DNA of 64,000 bases from Massilia sp. Se16.2.3. Lineage in GTDB: Bacteria; Pseudomonadota; Gammaproteobacteria; Burkholderiales; Burkholderiaceae_D. Under the pieces are notes generated by a model, which was not told where the DNA came from, did not search any database, and worked only from the letters and a program-made list of their open reading frames with translations. The position numbers and the translations under genes are program-made. Below are positions 1 to 9,944 of the stretch, piece after piece; positions within the stretch are counted from its first letter, which is position 1, and each line of letters begins with the position of its first letter. Location of the stretch: the NCBI RefSeq assembly GCF_014171595.1, contig NZ_CP050451.1, positions 2,666,001-2,730,000 on the forward strand, given 5' to 3'.

Positions 1-237
1 CTGGGCCACGTGGCCGCTGCGCGAGTCGAGCCGCAGGTCGTGGATGACGGCAGTGCGGGTGGCGTTCCGGAGCCACGAGTCGAGCAGGCAGGTCGCTTCC
101 CGTTCGCTGCGGATGCCGGCGCGCATCGCGCGCAGCTCCCGCTCGATCAGGGGCTGCTTGTCCGGTCCCGCCAGCTTCAGCATGCGCTCGAGGATGGCCA
201 CGACCGGTTCCTTGTTGTCGATATCCTTGTAGATCAT
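1..237 (-). CDS. NERD-domain (nuclease-related) protein, N-terminal part only
   Basis: The gene runs off the left edge and 79 N-terminal codons are present. The start ATG (235-237) follows an AGGAG ribosome site on the minus strand. The last visible residues include TRTAVIHDLRLDSRSGHVAQ, which resembles the NERD pattern 'viHDLRL...GqvAQIDHL'. NERD proteins are predicted PD-(D/E)XK-like nucleases or nucleic-acid-linked proteins of mostly unknown role. The catalytic part lies outside the window, so the family call rests on this one motif. Confidence 0.6.
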   Translation of the reverse strand, partial: MIYKDIDNKEPVVAILERMLKLAGPDKQPLIERELRAMRAGIRSEREATCLLDSWLRNATRTAVIHDLRLDSRSGHVAQ

Positions 238-437
238 CCTCGGCTCCTGGCTAGATCGAGTGTTCAAGTCTAGGGCTGCGTCAACTATCCGCCACCGGAT
301 TTCTTGCATCAAAGCAAAATTACCCTTCCCGCATGAATTTTGTTGCGCGGCGGACGCATGCGAATCCGCGTAGACTGCGCGTTGCCGTTCAAACACGAGC
401 TGGGCCCGCGAGAGGCAGCCGAACACGAGGAGAGAAG

Positions 438-2379
438 ATGAGAATGCAAAGAACAGCGGCAGGGGTCACGCTGGCCATGCTGGCATTGGCCGCGCCTGGC
501 GCGCAGGCGGCGCAGATGCGCGAATACCGCGCGCTCGCCATCAGCGCCGGTGGCGAGCGCATTGCCGCAGTCGAGGCCGTCGACCCGGGCGTGCCCGGCC
601 AGCGTGCCCACGGCCGGGTGGTGGTGCGCGATGCCGCCAGCGGGCGCATCGTGTCCGAATACGATCCCTGCGCCACCTGTTCTTACGATTTCCCCAGCTT
701 CTCGCCCGACCGCAGCGCGCTGGCCTTCATCGCCTCCGACGCCCGGGGCGGCGTCGCCACCTTGTGGGTGGCACGCGGCGGCAAGACCGTGCCGGTGGGT
801 GCGGTCAAGGGCGTGGCCAACACGGCGCGCTGGTCGCCGGACGGCGCCAGCATCGCCGTGCTGGCCACGGTCGGCGCCACCAAGCAGACCGGCGCCGTCG
901 AAGCCGGCGCGCGCCTGGTCGGCGAGATCGGCAGCAGCGAGGATGCCCAGCGCATCGCGGTGGTGCCGACCGCGGGCGGCACGCTGCGCCTGGTCTCGCC
1001 CGCCGATACCTATGTCTACGAATACGACTGGACGCCGGACGGCCGCGGTTTCGTCGCCACCAGCGCCGGGGTAATGGCGACAACAACTGGTGGGTCGCGA
1101 CGCTCGGCCACGTCGACGCGGGCAGCGGCGCGCTGCGCATCGTCGCGGCGCCGAAGATGCAGATGAGCCTCCCGCACGTCTCGCCCGACGGGCGCACGGT
1201 CGCGTTCGTCGGCGGCCTGATGAGCGACTTCGGCTCGGTGGGCGGGGACATCTTCACGGTGCCGCTGGCCGGCGGCGAGCCAGTCGACGTCACGCCGCGC
1301 TACGCCGGTTCCTTCAACGGCCTGGCGTGGAAGGGCACCCAGCTGCTCGCGTCGAGCCTGCAGGGCAGCGACATGGCCGTGGTGACGATCGACCCGGCCG
1401 CGCGCAGCGTGCGTACGGTGTGGTCCGGGCCGGTGGCGGCGAACGGCTCGCGTGACGGCCGCATCGTCTTCAGCGCCGACGGCGCAGCTGCCGTGTCGGT
1501 GATGGAAAGCTTCGAGCAGGCGCCGCGCATCGTGGCAGGCCGCCTGCCGGAGTTGAAGCCCGTCACGCACGACAATGACGGCTTCGCCCCCAGGTTACCG
1601 CACGCAGCATCAGCTGGAAGAACGAAGGACACACCAGCCAGGGCTGGCTGCTCGGGCCCCGCAATCCGAAGGCGGGCAGCAAGCATCCGATGGTGGTGCT
1701 CGTGCACGGCGGCCCGGCATCGGCCGCGATGCCGCGCTTCGTTGCCGAGGGCGAGTTCGGCAATCCTCTGGTGCGCGACCTGGTAGCGCGCGGCTACTTC
1801 GTGTTCCAGCCCAATCCGCGCGGCAGCTACGGCCGGGGCCTGGCCTTCACGATGGCCAACCGGCGCGACTTCGGCGGCGGCGACTGGCGCGACATCCTCG
1901 CCGGGGTCGACGCCGTGCTGGAGGCGGCACCCGTCGACGGCAACCGCCTCGGCCTGATGGGACACTCCTATGGCGGCTTCATGACCATGTGGGGCGTCAC
2001 CCACAGCACCCGCTTCAAGGCCGCCGTGGCCGGGGCGGGCATCGCCAACTGGATCAGCTACTACGGCCAGAACGGCATCGACCAGTGGATGGTGCCCTTT
2101 TTTGGTGCCACCATGTACGACGACCCCGCCATCTACCGGGCCGCCTCGCCGATCGAATCGATCAGGAAGGCGAAGACACCGACCCTGCTGTACGTGGGCG
2201 AGCGCGATGTCGAGACGCCGGCGGTGCAGTCGATGGAATTCTGGCACGGCCTGCGCGCGATGGGCACGCCGACGGCGCTCGTGATCTACGACGGCGAAGG
2301 CCACGCGATCAGGAAGCCGGAACACCAGCTGGACCAGCGCAAGCGGACGGTGGAGTGGTTCGACAGGTATTTGAAATAG
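438..2379 (+). pseudogene. S9 family (prolyl oligopeptidase/DPP IV-like) peptidase, frameshifted as sequenced
   Basis: Secreted serine peptidase. It starts at ATG 438 behind GGAGAG and has a clear Sec signal peptide ending near AQAA. The N-terminal half is a WD40/TolB-like propeller with blades such as FSPDRSALAFIAS and WSPDGASIAVLA. The C-terminal alpha/beta hydrolase carries the nucleophile in GHSYGGF (about nt 1960-1980), Asp in GERDVETP and His in GEGHAI, so the triad is complete. Three reading frames are needed: a one-base loss near 1069 (GGGG where GGGGG would give GGNGDNNWW) and another near 1585-1597. With both repaired, the protein is about 647 aa and continuous. Sequencing error or recent mutation is more likely than old decay because both halves are well conserved. 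Confidence 0.85.
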
Positions 2380-2486
2380 GGAGCCGTGGGCACAGGGTGC
2401 CTCGGCGGCCCCGCCCACCCTGCGGTTCTTGCCAACGGTCTGCGGACAGGCATCGAGCATTCGCGGCGATCAACACCCGGGCAACC

Positions 2487-2512
2487 CAGGGTGGGCACTC
2501 CGTGCCCACGCG
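2487..2512. repeat. GTGG...CCACGCG intergenic palindrome, copy 1
   Basis: GGGTGGGCAC, a 2-bp gap, then GTGCCCACGCG forms a near-perfect hairpin in the 236-bp gap between the S9 and M16 genes. A looser GTGGGCAC...GCCCACCCTGCGG variant lies just upstream (about 2386-2435). It shares the pattern TAGGGTGG-X-loop-X'-CCACGCG with copies near 29314, 29451, 35277 and 60899. All lie outside genes. Confidence 0.6.
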
Positions 2513-2615
2513 CTACAGGCTTCGCCTTGCACCCGCGGCAGCGAAATCGCCGCTCGCGACGTTTCCGTGAGCCGCCATACGCCGGCGGTTCAGGCAATAG
2601 CGTACTACCCCAGGG

Positions 2616-5525
2616 TCAGTTTGCCTGGGCGGCGGCCGCTTCCTTCATGGCAGGCGCGGGCTGCTGCGACGGCTGCGCCGCTTTCGCTTTCTTCTCCGGA
2701 TACAGCACCACCTGCACGTAGTTGTTCGTGTCCAGGTAGCGCCGCGCCGCCTGCTGCACGTCGGCCACGCTCAGCGCTTCCACGCGGGCCTCGTGGGTGA
2801 GGAGGGTGGCCGGGTCGGTGCCGTCCATCAGCGCCGACTGGATGCGTCCCAGCCAGTAGCCGTTCTCGCGCAGCGCCTTGCGGTAGTTCTGGATCCAGTT
2901 CTGCTTGACCTTGGCCAGGTCGGCCGCGCTCGGACCCTCGCGTTTGAGGCGGTCGAATTCCTCGAACGTGGCGGCGATCACCTTGTCGACGTTTTCCGGG
3001 CCGGTCGGCAGCGTCAGCGACAGCGAATAGCTGCCGTAAGGGATGCGGCCGAGCGAACCGCCGGCGCTGCCGCCGTAGATCAGCGACATCTTCTCGCGCA
3101 GCACCTCGATGATGCGGATGTTGAGCACTTCGCTCAGTGCCTGCAGGCGCATCTGCTCGTCTTCCGAGAACGGCGCTTCGCCGGTGAAGGTCAGCGAAAT
3201 CGTGCTCTTCGGTTCGGTGCCGCTATGGACCGCGCGCTTGACCACGCCGCGCACGGGGCGCAGGCCGACGTCGCGCCAGCCGATCGGAAGCTCGGGCGTG
3301 GGCAGGCTGCCGAGGTAGGTTGCCAGCAGCGGTTTCACCCGCTCCAGGTCGAAGCTGCCGACCATCACGAAGGTCAGGTCCTTCGCGCTCGCGAAGCGCT
3401 CGCGGTAGATCGCGATGCTGCGGTCCAGGTCGATCTGCGCATACTCTTCCGGACGCAGCGGCCGTGGCGCGCGCGGGTGGTTGTTGTAGAGGGTGGCGAC
3501 GAGCGCGTCGCCGAAGCGCGCGCCTGGCTGCGCATCGCGGTTGCGCGCGGCTTCGACCTGCTTGCCGATGAAGGACTTGAACAGGTCCTCGTCGCGGCGC
3601 ACGGTATCGAAGCGCAGCCACAGGAGCTGCAGCATGGTCTCGATGTCGGTCGCGCCCGACGAGGCCCCGATCACCTCGCTGTAGCCGGACAGGCCGACGG
3701 TGACGGCGGCCGCTTTGCCGGCCAACACCTTCGACAGGTCGAGCGGCGAATAATCCTTCAGGCCCATGCTGGCGACGATCGCGCTGGCGTAGCGGGCGTT
3801 GAGGATGTCGCCGTCGCCGTACAGGCTCTGGCCACCATAGCGGGCCGCGCTCAGCAGCACCTGGTCGTTGCGGAAGTCGGTGGCTTTCAGGATCACCTTG
3901 ACGCCGTTCGACAGCGTCAGGTGCGTCAGGCCCAGGGCCTTGTCCTGGCGCTCGGCGACGATCTTGCCGGGCTGCGGCGGCTCTGCCATCAGCTTGCCCA
4001 GGGATTTCTCGACATAGGGCGCGACTTCGGCCTGCTCGGCGCCGGCCACCGCCGCCAGCAGCGACTCGCCGCTCGGGGGCGGCAGGTCGGCGCGCTCGAT
4101 GCCGCTGTAGATCACCAGCTTGCCGGAATTGGCGGGGATGGTGCGGCGCGCGTAGGCGTTCATTTCCTCGAGCGAGATCGTCGGCAGCATCTGGCGCGCG
4201 TAGCCGAATTCGGCGACGATGCCGGGAATCGGTTCCTGCTGCAGGAAGTTGCGCATGTATTCGGCCACGTAGGCGCCGGAATCGGTCTTCTCGCGTTCGT
4301 TGTAGGTGCGTTCGAAGCTGCGCATCATGTCCTTCTTCGCCCGCTCCAGTTCGGCGGCGCCGAAGCCGTGGCGGCGCGCGCGTTCGTTCTCGCGCACCAG
4401 GGCGTCGATGGCCTTGTTTGCGCCGCCGGGTTTCACGACGGCGCTGGCATTGAAGGATTTATGGAAAGGTGTGAGCTTGCCGAAGGCGCTCGAGCCTCCC
4501 AGGAAGGGCGGGTCCGGCAGCTGCGTCAGTTCCTGCAGCCGGCCATTGAGCATGCCGGTGAACAGGCTCTCGACCAGGCCCTCGCGGTAGCCGCGCACCG
4601 TGCTTGGCTCGCGCACCGGCTGCACCGGATAGCGGATCAGGAGGCCGTTACCCGTCGCTTCGCGGTCGGTGACGATGACGGCCTCGGTCTCTTCGCGGCG
4701 CCCAATCTCGGCATAGGGGCGCAGGCGGGCAGGGCGAGGATTGGTCAGCTTCGAAAAATGCGTGCGGATCAGCTTTTCGGCCGCCGCCGGCTCGATGTCG
4801 CCGACCACTACCACGGCCATCAGGTCGGGCCGGTACCAGTCGCGGTAGAAGCGGCGCAGTGCTTCGGGCGGGAAGCTGCGCAGCACTTCTTCCTTCCCGA
4901 TCGGCAGGCGCTCGGCATAGCGCGAGCCGTTGTAGATCTTCGGGTAGAGTTTCTTGCCGATGCGGTCGCCCGCACCCTTGCCGAGGCGGAGTTCCTCGAG
5001 CACGATGCCGCGCTCCTTTTCGATGACCGCTTCGTCGAAAGCGATACCGTGGGCCCAGTCTTCCAGCACCTGGAAGGCGCGCTTGACGTTCTCGGGCCGG
5101 TCGGTCGGAATCGGCAGGACGTAGACCGTTTCGTCGAAGGACGTGTAGGCATTCAGGTCCGCACCGAACTTCACGCCAATCGACTGCAGGTAGTCCACCA
5201 GCTCATGCTTCTGGAAGTGGGTCGAGCCATTGAAGGCCATGTGCTCCACAAAATGGGCCAGGCCCTGCTGGTCCTCGTCTTCCAGGATCGAGCCGGCCTT
5301 GATCACCAGGCGCAGTTCGAGCTTGCGCTCGGGGCGGGCGTTCTTCTGGATATACCAGGTCAGGCCGTTGGCGAGCTTGCCGACCTTGACCTGGGGGCCG
5401 ACGGGAATCGGCGCGTCCAGTTTCAGGGCGGCCCCGGCCCCGGCGGGCAGCAGGAGGGCGGCGGCGAATACGAAGCCTGGAACCAGGCGAAGGAGGGACG
5501 AGAAGCGTGAAAACATGGCGGTCAT
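2616..5525 (-). CDS. M16 family zinc metallopeptidase (PqqL/pitrilysin-like)
   Basis: Large exported zinc protease, about 969 aa, similar in size to E. coli PqqL (about 930). The N-terminus MTAMFSRF leads into a signal peptide ending near GAGA. The inverted zinc motif HFVEHMAF (HxxEH) lies about 90 residues in, followed by ERGIVLEELR with the downstream Glu. A second, inactive M16-type half follows (for example VDKVIAATFEEF near the C-terminus). The start could be ATG 5525 or ATG 5516, and neither has a strong ribosome site. It lies 67 bp downstream of the response-regulator gene on the same strand. It probably degrades peptides in the periplasm; the substrate is unknown. Confidence 0.9.
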   Translation of the reverse strand: MTAMFSRFSSLLRLVPGFVFAAALLLPAGAGAALKLDAPIPVGPQVKVGKLANGLTWYIQKNARPERKLELRLVIKAGSILEDEDQQGLAHFVEHMAFNGSTHFQKHELVDYLQSIGVKFGADLNAYTSFDETVYVLPIPTDRPENVKRAFQVLEDWAHGIAFDEAVIEKERGIVLEELRLGKGAGDRIGKKLYPKIYNGSRYAERLPIGKEEVLRSFPPEALRRFYRDWYRPDLMAVVVVGDIEPAAAEKLIRTHFSKLTNPRPARLRPYAEIGRREETEAVIVTDREATGNGLLIRYPVQPVREPSTVRGYREGLVESLFTGMLNGRLQELTQLPDPPFLGGSSAFGKLTPFHKSFNASAVVKPGGANKAIDALVRENERARRHGFGAAELERAKKDMMRSFERTYNEREKTDSGAYVAEYMRNFLQQEPIPGIVAEFGYARQMLPTISLEEMNAYARRTIPANSGKLVIYSGIERADLPPPSGESLLAAVAGAEQAEVAPYVEKSLGKLMAEPPQPGKIVAERQDKALGLTHLTLSNGVKVILKATDFRNDQVLLSAARYGGQSLYGDGDILNARYASAIVASMGLKDYSPLDLSKVLAGKAAAVTVGLSGYSEVIGASSGATDIETMLQLLWLRFDTVRRDEDLFKSFIGKQVEAARNRDAQPGARFGDALVATLYNNHPRAPRPLRPEEYAQIDLDRSIAIYRERFASAKDLTFVMVGSFDLERVKPLLATYLGSLPTPELPIGWRDVGLRPVRGVVKRAVHSGTEPKSTISLTFTGEAPFSEDEQMRLQALSEVLNIRIIEVLREKMSLIYGGSAGGSLGRIPYGSYSLSLTLPTGPENVDKVIAATFEEFDRLKREGPSAADLAKVKQNWIQNYRKALRENGYWLGRIQSALMDGTDPATLLTHEARVEALSVADVQQAARRYLDTNNYVQVVLYPEKKAKAAQPSQQPAPAMKEAAAAQAN

Positions 5526-5592
5526 CGGCGAATCCGTGGCAAAGGCGGCGAGCCGCCATTGTAACGGTCGCCGCGCCGCCACGCGGGGCAAG

Positions 5593-8286
5593 TCAAACCT
5601 TAACGTAGCCGGCCCGCAGCAGGCTTTCCATTTCGCGCGCGGGGAGGGGCTGGCTGTACAGGTAGCCCTGCAGCACATCGCAGCCGATGCGGCCGAGGAA
5701 ATCGCGCTGGGCCAGCGTCTCGACGCCTTCGGCCACCACGCGCAGCGACAGGCCGTCGGCCAGGGCGATGGTGGCCTGGGCGATGGCCGCGCTGCGCGTA
5801 TCGGTGGTGATGTTGCGGACAAAAGCCTGGTCGATCTTGAGCTTGTCGAGCGAGAAGCGCGACAGGTAGCCGAGCGAGGAATAGCCGGTGCCGAAGTCGT
5901 CGAGCGAGAGCGACACGCCCATCGCGCGCAGCTCGGCCAGCTGGGCCTCGGCCGCGCTGGTATCGCCCAGCATCACGCTTTCGGTCAGCTCGATCTCGAG
6001 GTAGCGCGCTTCCAGGCCCGATTCGAGCAGCGAGGCGCGCACCACGGCAGGCACAGTGCCGGCCTTGAACTGGTGCGCCGAGACGTTCACCGCCAGCGGC
6101 ACGCGCGGCAGGCCCGCGTCCTGCCAGGCCTTGTTCTGCAGGCAGGCCTGGCGGATCACCCAGTCGCCGATCGGCAGGATCAGGCCGGTGTCCTCGGCCA
6201 GCGGAATGAAGTCGGCCGGCGAGACCCGCCCCAGTTCGGAGCTCTGCCAGCGCAGCAGCGCCTCCATGCCAAGCACGCGGCCGTCCGCGCGCGCCACCTG
6301 CGGCTGGAAGTGCAGTGCCAGCTCGGCGCGGCCGATGGCGCGCCGCAGCCGCGTTTCCAGCGCCAGCCAGCGCATCGCCTCGTCGTTCATCTCGCCCTTG
6401 AAGAAGCGGAAGCCGTTGCGGCCGGCGTCCTTCTGGTGCGCCAGCGCGGCGTCGGCCGCTTTCAGCAGGTCGCCCGGGGCATTGCCGTCGCGCGGGAAGA
6501 CGCTGATGCCGACGCTGGCGGTGACGACGACGTCGTGGCCCCCGATCGAATGTGGCTGGGCGACCGCTTCGATCAGGCGCTGCGCCGCGAGGATGATGTC
6601 CTCGGTGTCCTCGCAGCTGGTGAGCAGCACGAACTCATCGCCGGACAGGCGCGCCACCGTGTCGGCGGGGCCGGCGATCTCGCTGGCGCGGCGCGCCACT
6701 TCGCGCAGCAGGGCGTCCCCGGCCGAGTGGCCCAGGCTGTCGTTGATGCGCGAGAGGCGGTCGACGTTCACCAGCAGGAGTGCCAGCTGGCTGCCGTCGC
6801 GGCGCGCGGCGGCGATCGCCTGCTGCAGGCGGTCGTGGAACAGCGAGCGGTTCGGCAGCAGGGTGAGAGCGTCGTGATTCGACAGGAAGTCGAGCTGGTT
6901 GTGGGCGGCCTTCAGGGCCGACAGGTCGGTGGAGACCGAGACATAGGCGGTGAGCTTGCCGTCGTCGTCGCGCACCGCGCTGATGCTGGTGCGCTCGGGG
7001 TAGACCTCGCCGTTCTTGCGCCGGTTCCAGATCTCGCCGCGCCACTGGCCGTGCTCTTCCAGGCAGCTCCACATCTTGCCGTAGAAGGGCGTTTCGTGCC
7101 GGCCCGAGCGCAGGATGCGCGGGTTCTTGCCGATGACCTCGAACTCGCGGTAGCCCGTGATCTGCTCGAAGGCGGGGTTGACGGCGACGATGTTGGCGCA
7201 GGCGTCGGTCATCATGATGCTTTCCTGGGTGCTGTCGAATACCTGGCGCGCCAGCTCGAGCCGGTGTTCGCTCTCGCGCAGGGCGGCGTCGGCCTGGGCA
7301 CGCGCGGTCGCTTCCAGCTGCAGCTGGGCGGCGTGGCGCTGCACGACGCCGTACAGGTTCAGGTTCTCGTAGGCCAGCGCCAGGTGCGCCGCCAGCGCCG
7401 CGGCCCAGCGCTCGTCCTCGCGCGTGAAGGGCGCCGCACCGGGGCAGCGCAGGAAGTAGATCCAGCCATGCAGCTGGCGCAGGTCGCGCACGGCCAGGCC
7501 AAGGAAGGAGCCGCAGCGCGGGTGGCCGGGCGGCAGGGCGGCCAGCATCGGGTCGCCCGGCCCGAGCAGCAGGGGCTGGCGCGCGTGCAGCAGCGCGCCC
7601 GGCAGGCGGGTGGCGGTGCCGGCGTGCGGCGCGATCAGGTCGCGCTCGAAGCCTTCGGTACACAGGTGGCGTACGCTGCGCTCGTCGCTGTCGAGCAGGC
7701 ACAGGGCGAAGCCGTCGGCGCCGAGCAGGGGCGCGGCCGCCTTGCGGAAGGCCTCGACGAGGCCCTCGACCTTGCGCTCGCCCACCGGGTGCAGCAGCAT
7801 CTCCTCGAGCGCGGCCAGGCGCACCGAGACGCGGCTGTCCTCGGGCACGGGCGGCGTCGGCAGGAAGGGAGCGAGCTCGCGCGCGGCCGCGGCGGCGGCC
7901 GGCGCGGTGGCGCTGTCGGTCATGCCCAGTTCGGCGTTCACGGCGTCGAGGATGTCCTGCGGATCGGAAGGTTTACTCAGCACCGTACGCACGCCGCAGC
8001 TGCGCGCCATCGCTATCGTCTCGCGTTCGGCATACACGGCAGAATAGAAAATGATGCGGGTGGCGGCAAGGTTGCGGTCGGCGCGCAGGCGCTGGACGAA
8101 CTCGTAGCCGTCCATGGTCGGCATCAGGATGTCGGTAATGATCAGCTCGGGACGCTCGGCGCGTACCAGCGCGAGGGCGGCGGCGCCGTCCTCGGCTTCG
8201 AGCAGCCGATGTTCGGTAAAGCCGAGCAGCGCGAGCAGGTAGGCGCGGTTGCTCGGCCGGTCATCGACGATGAGGATGGTTGCCAT
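5593..8286 (-). CDS. Response regulator with GAF, PAS, GGDEF and EAL domains
   Basis: Cytosolic c-di-GMP enzyme, 897 aa. The receiver domain covers residues 1-120 with phosphoacceptor Asp52 in LIITDILMPTMDGYEF. A GAF-like region spans about 150-330, and PAS near 350-470 carries MTDACANIVAVNPAFEQITGY. The GGDEF domain has the variant signature LSGDEF. The EAL domain has GMEALLRW, ELTESVML and [13 protein letters not shown], so the phosphodiesterase residues look intact. No transmembrane segment is visible. The partner kinase is not adjacent. The start ATG 8286 is chosen because MATILIVDDR is the normal receiver N-terminus; the open frame upstream of it is not receiver-like. Confidence 0.92.
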   Translation of the reverse strand: MATILIVDDRPSNRAYLLALLGFTEHRLLEAEDGAAALALVRAERPELIITDILMPTMDGYEFVQRLRADRNLAATRIIFYSAVYAERETIAMARSCGVRTVLSKPSDPQDILDAVNAELGMTDSATAPAAAAAARELAPFLPTPPVPEDSRVSVRLAALEEMLLHPVGERKVEGLVEAFRKAAAPLLGADGFALCLLDSDERSVRHLCTEGFERDLIAPHAGTATRLPGALLHARQPLLLGPGDPMLAALPPGHPRCGSFLGLAVRDLRQLHGWIYFLRCPGAAPFTREDERWAAALAAHLALAYENLNLYGVVQRHAAQLQLEATARAQADAALRESEHRLELARQVFDSTQESIMMTDACANIVAVNPAFEQITGYREFEVIGKNPRILRSGRHETPFYGKMWSCLEEHGQWRGEIWNRRKNGEVYPERTSISAVRDDDGKLTAYVSVSTDLSALKAAHNQLDFLSNHDALTLLPNRSLFHDRLQQAIAAARRDGSQLALLLVNVDRLSRINDSLGHSAGDALLREVARRASEIAGPADTVARLSGDEFVLLTSCEDTEDIILAAQRLIEAVAQPHSIGGHDVVVTASVGISVFPRDGNAPGDLLKAADAALAHQKDAGRNGFRFFKGEMNDEAMRWLALETRLRRAIGRAELALHFQPQVARADGRVLGMEALLRWQSSELGRVSPADFIPLAEDTGLILPIGDWVIRQACLQNKAWQDAGLPRVPLAVNVSAHQFKAGTVPAVVRASLLESGLEARYLEIELTESVMLGDTSAAEAQLAELRAMGVSLSLDDFGTGYSSLGYLSRFSLDKLKIDQAFVRNITTDTRSAAIAQATIALADGLSLRVVAEGVETLAQRDFLGRIGCDVLQGYLYSQPLPAREMESLLRAGYVKV

Positions 8287-8662
8287 CAGCACGTCTCCCG
8301 GGCTGCGGCGGTGGACTGAGGCGCGAATATCGGTACCAACATGACAACTCCAGGAATGCGCCGACGGCAGCACGCGGCGCGTTAGACCAGATCGCTGCAT
8401 CATAATCCAGCCAATGTCGCGAGACACGAGAAAGTTGCATTGCAAAACGTGAAAATTAACAATTGTTCTTGAACAAATCCAATTGCGTTGCACTACTGCA
8501 ACGTTTGCGGCGCGATCCGCATTTCCGTATGTGGCGAGTTGCGCCGTCTGCCCGCTGGAGGGAAATTCTGCTGCCGAGCTCCTCGCCAGGGCCGGTTGAA
8601 AGCTGGTAAATCCTTTAAAATAGCGGATTACGCACGATGCGTCACTGTTTCAAGGAAATCAC
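8287..8662. other. Divergent intergenic region between response regulator and ribBA
   Basis: 376 bp without a gene. The middle (about 8440-8490) is AT-richer and should hold the promoter of the minus-strand regulator. The ribBA side has an AT-rich TAAAAT (8615-8620) and the ribosome site AAGGAA before ATG 8663. I looked for the conserved blocks of an FMN riboswitch and did not find them. Confidence 0.5.
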
Positions 8663-9775
8663 ATGTCTATCTCCAGCACCCAGGAAATCGTTGCCGAACT
8701 GCGCGCAGGGCGCATGGTCATTCTCGTGGACGAGGAAGACCGCGAGAACGAAGGCGACCTGGTGCTGGCCGCCGACTTCGTTACCCCGGAGGCGATCAAC
8801 TTCATGATCCGCCATGCCCGTGGCCTGGTCTGCCTGACGCTCTCGGAAGAGATCTGCGACCGCCTGGCGCTGCCGATGATGACGACCCGTAACGGCACCT
8901 CCTTCGGCACCAATTTCACCGTCTCGATCGAGGCGGCAGAAGGTGTCACCACCGGCATCTCGGCGGCGGACCGTGCCCGCACGATCCAGGTGGCCGTGAA
9001 CAAGGGCGCCCGTCCCGACGACCTGGTGCAGCCGGGCCACATCTTCCCGCTGCGTGCGGTCAAGGGCGGTGTGCTGATGCGCGCCGGCCACACCGAAGCC
9101 GGCTGCGACCTGACCGAAATGGGCGGACTGACCCCGGCCTCGGTGATCTGCGAGATCATCAAGGAAGACGGCACGATGGCGCGCCTGCCGGACCTGATCG
9201 AGTTCGCGAAAGAACACAACCTGAAGATCGGCACGATCGCCGACCTGATCCACTACCGCAGCCAGAACGAGAGCCTGGTCGAGCGCGTTGCCGAGCGTAC
9301 CCTGAACACCGCCCACGGCGAGTTCAAGCTGATCGCCTACCGCGACAAGCCGAGCGGCAGCGCCCACCTGGCGATGGTGCATGGCGAGCTCAAACGCGAG
9401 GATGAAACCCTGGTGCGCGTGCACCAGCCGGTCTCGATCCTGGACGTGCTGGAACACCGCGCCACCACCCACTCCTGGACCATGGCCTCGGCCATGGACG
9501 CGATCAAGGCCGCCGACAGCGGCGTGCTGGTGCTGCTCAACTGCGGCGAGACCGCCGAGCAGCTCTTCGCCCAGTTCGCCTCGATCGACGCGCCCGGCGC
9601 TCGCCCGAGCGGCCGCGCGGCGACGATGGACCTGCGCACCTATGGCATCGGCGCCCAGATCCTGAAGGAACTGGGCGTGGGCAAGATGAAGCTGCTGGCC
9701 AATCCGCGCAAGATGCCCTCGATGACCGGTTTCGATCTCGAGGTGACCGGATACATCGCCTGTCCGGCGGCTTGA
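8663..9775 (+). CDS. ribB: RibBA-like 3,4-dihydroxy-2-butanone-4-phosphate synthase with degenerate GTP cyclohydrolase II domain
   Basis: 370 aa riboflavin enzyme that converts ribulose 5-phosphate to the four-carbon precursor of lumazine. The N-terminal RibB domain (about 1-205) has DEEDRENEGDL, the acidic metal-binding loop, and RAGHTEAGCDL. The C-terminal part (about 210-370) has RibA shape (FKLIAYRD, RTYGIGAQILKELGVGKMKLLANPRKM). It lacks the Cys cluster that binds zinc in GTP cyclohydrolase II, so that activity is probably absent. The start ATG 8663 follows AAGGAA. It is followed after 169 bp by ribH and then nusB, the usual proteobacterial order. Confidence 0.95.
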   Translation: MSISSTQEIVAELRAGRMVILVDEEDRENEGDLVLAADFVTPEAINFMIRHARGLVCLTLSEEICDRLALPMMTTRNGTSFGTNFTVSIEAAEGVTTGISAADRARTIQVAVNKGARPDDLVQPGHIFPLRAVKGGVLMRAGHTEAGCDLTEMGGLTPASVICEIIKEDGTMARLPDLIEFAKEHNLKIGTIADLIHYRSQNESLVERVAERTLNTAHGEFKLIAYRDKPSGSAHLAMVHGELKREDETLVRVHQPVSILDVLEHRATTHSWTMASAMDAIKAADSGVLVLLNCGETAEQLFAQFASIDAPGARPSGRAATMDLRTYGIGAQILKELGVGKMKLLANPRKMPSMTGFDLEVTGYIACPAA

Positions 9776-9944
9776 GCCTCGATAAACCTGCTGCGCGTCG
9801 GATTGTCGGCCTGCGATGCTCGCTGTGCGTTTGTACAGCTGCGCTTCTTGGCCAACACTCCTTCCGCTCGCTACGGTTTCCCGAGGCTTCGAGACAGGGT
9901 AGGATCACATTATTGAAACGAACAAATCACAGAAGAGGGTAGCC

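Noticed and set aside
2793-5510. 905-codon open frame on the + strand opposite the M16 gene
   Set aside because: It is the antisense shadow of the M16 protease. High GC removes stops, and the composition (His/Arg/Gln-rich) is not protein-like.
5230-8319. 1029-codon open frame on the + strand
   Set aside because: It is antisense to the GGDEF-EAL gene and the M16 5' end. It has no domain, and no ribosome site fits.
8340-8460. Sigma-54 promoter for the response-regulator gene (TGGC...TGC)
   Set aside because: The GG to GC spacing is 12 rather than 10, so it does not fit the -24/-12 consensus.
8450-8662. Possible FMN riboswitch upstream of ribBA
   Set aside because: None of the conserved RFN blocks is present. 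The sequence fits a plain leader.
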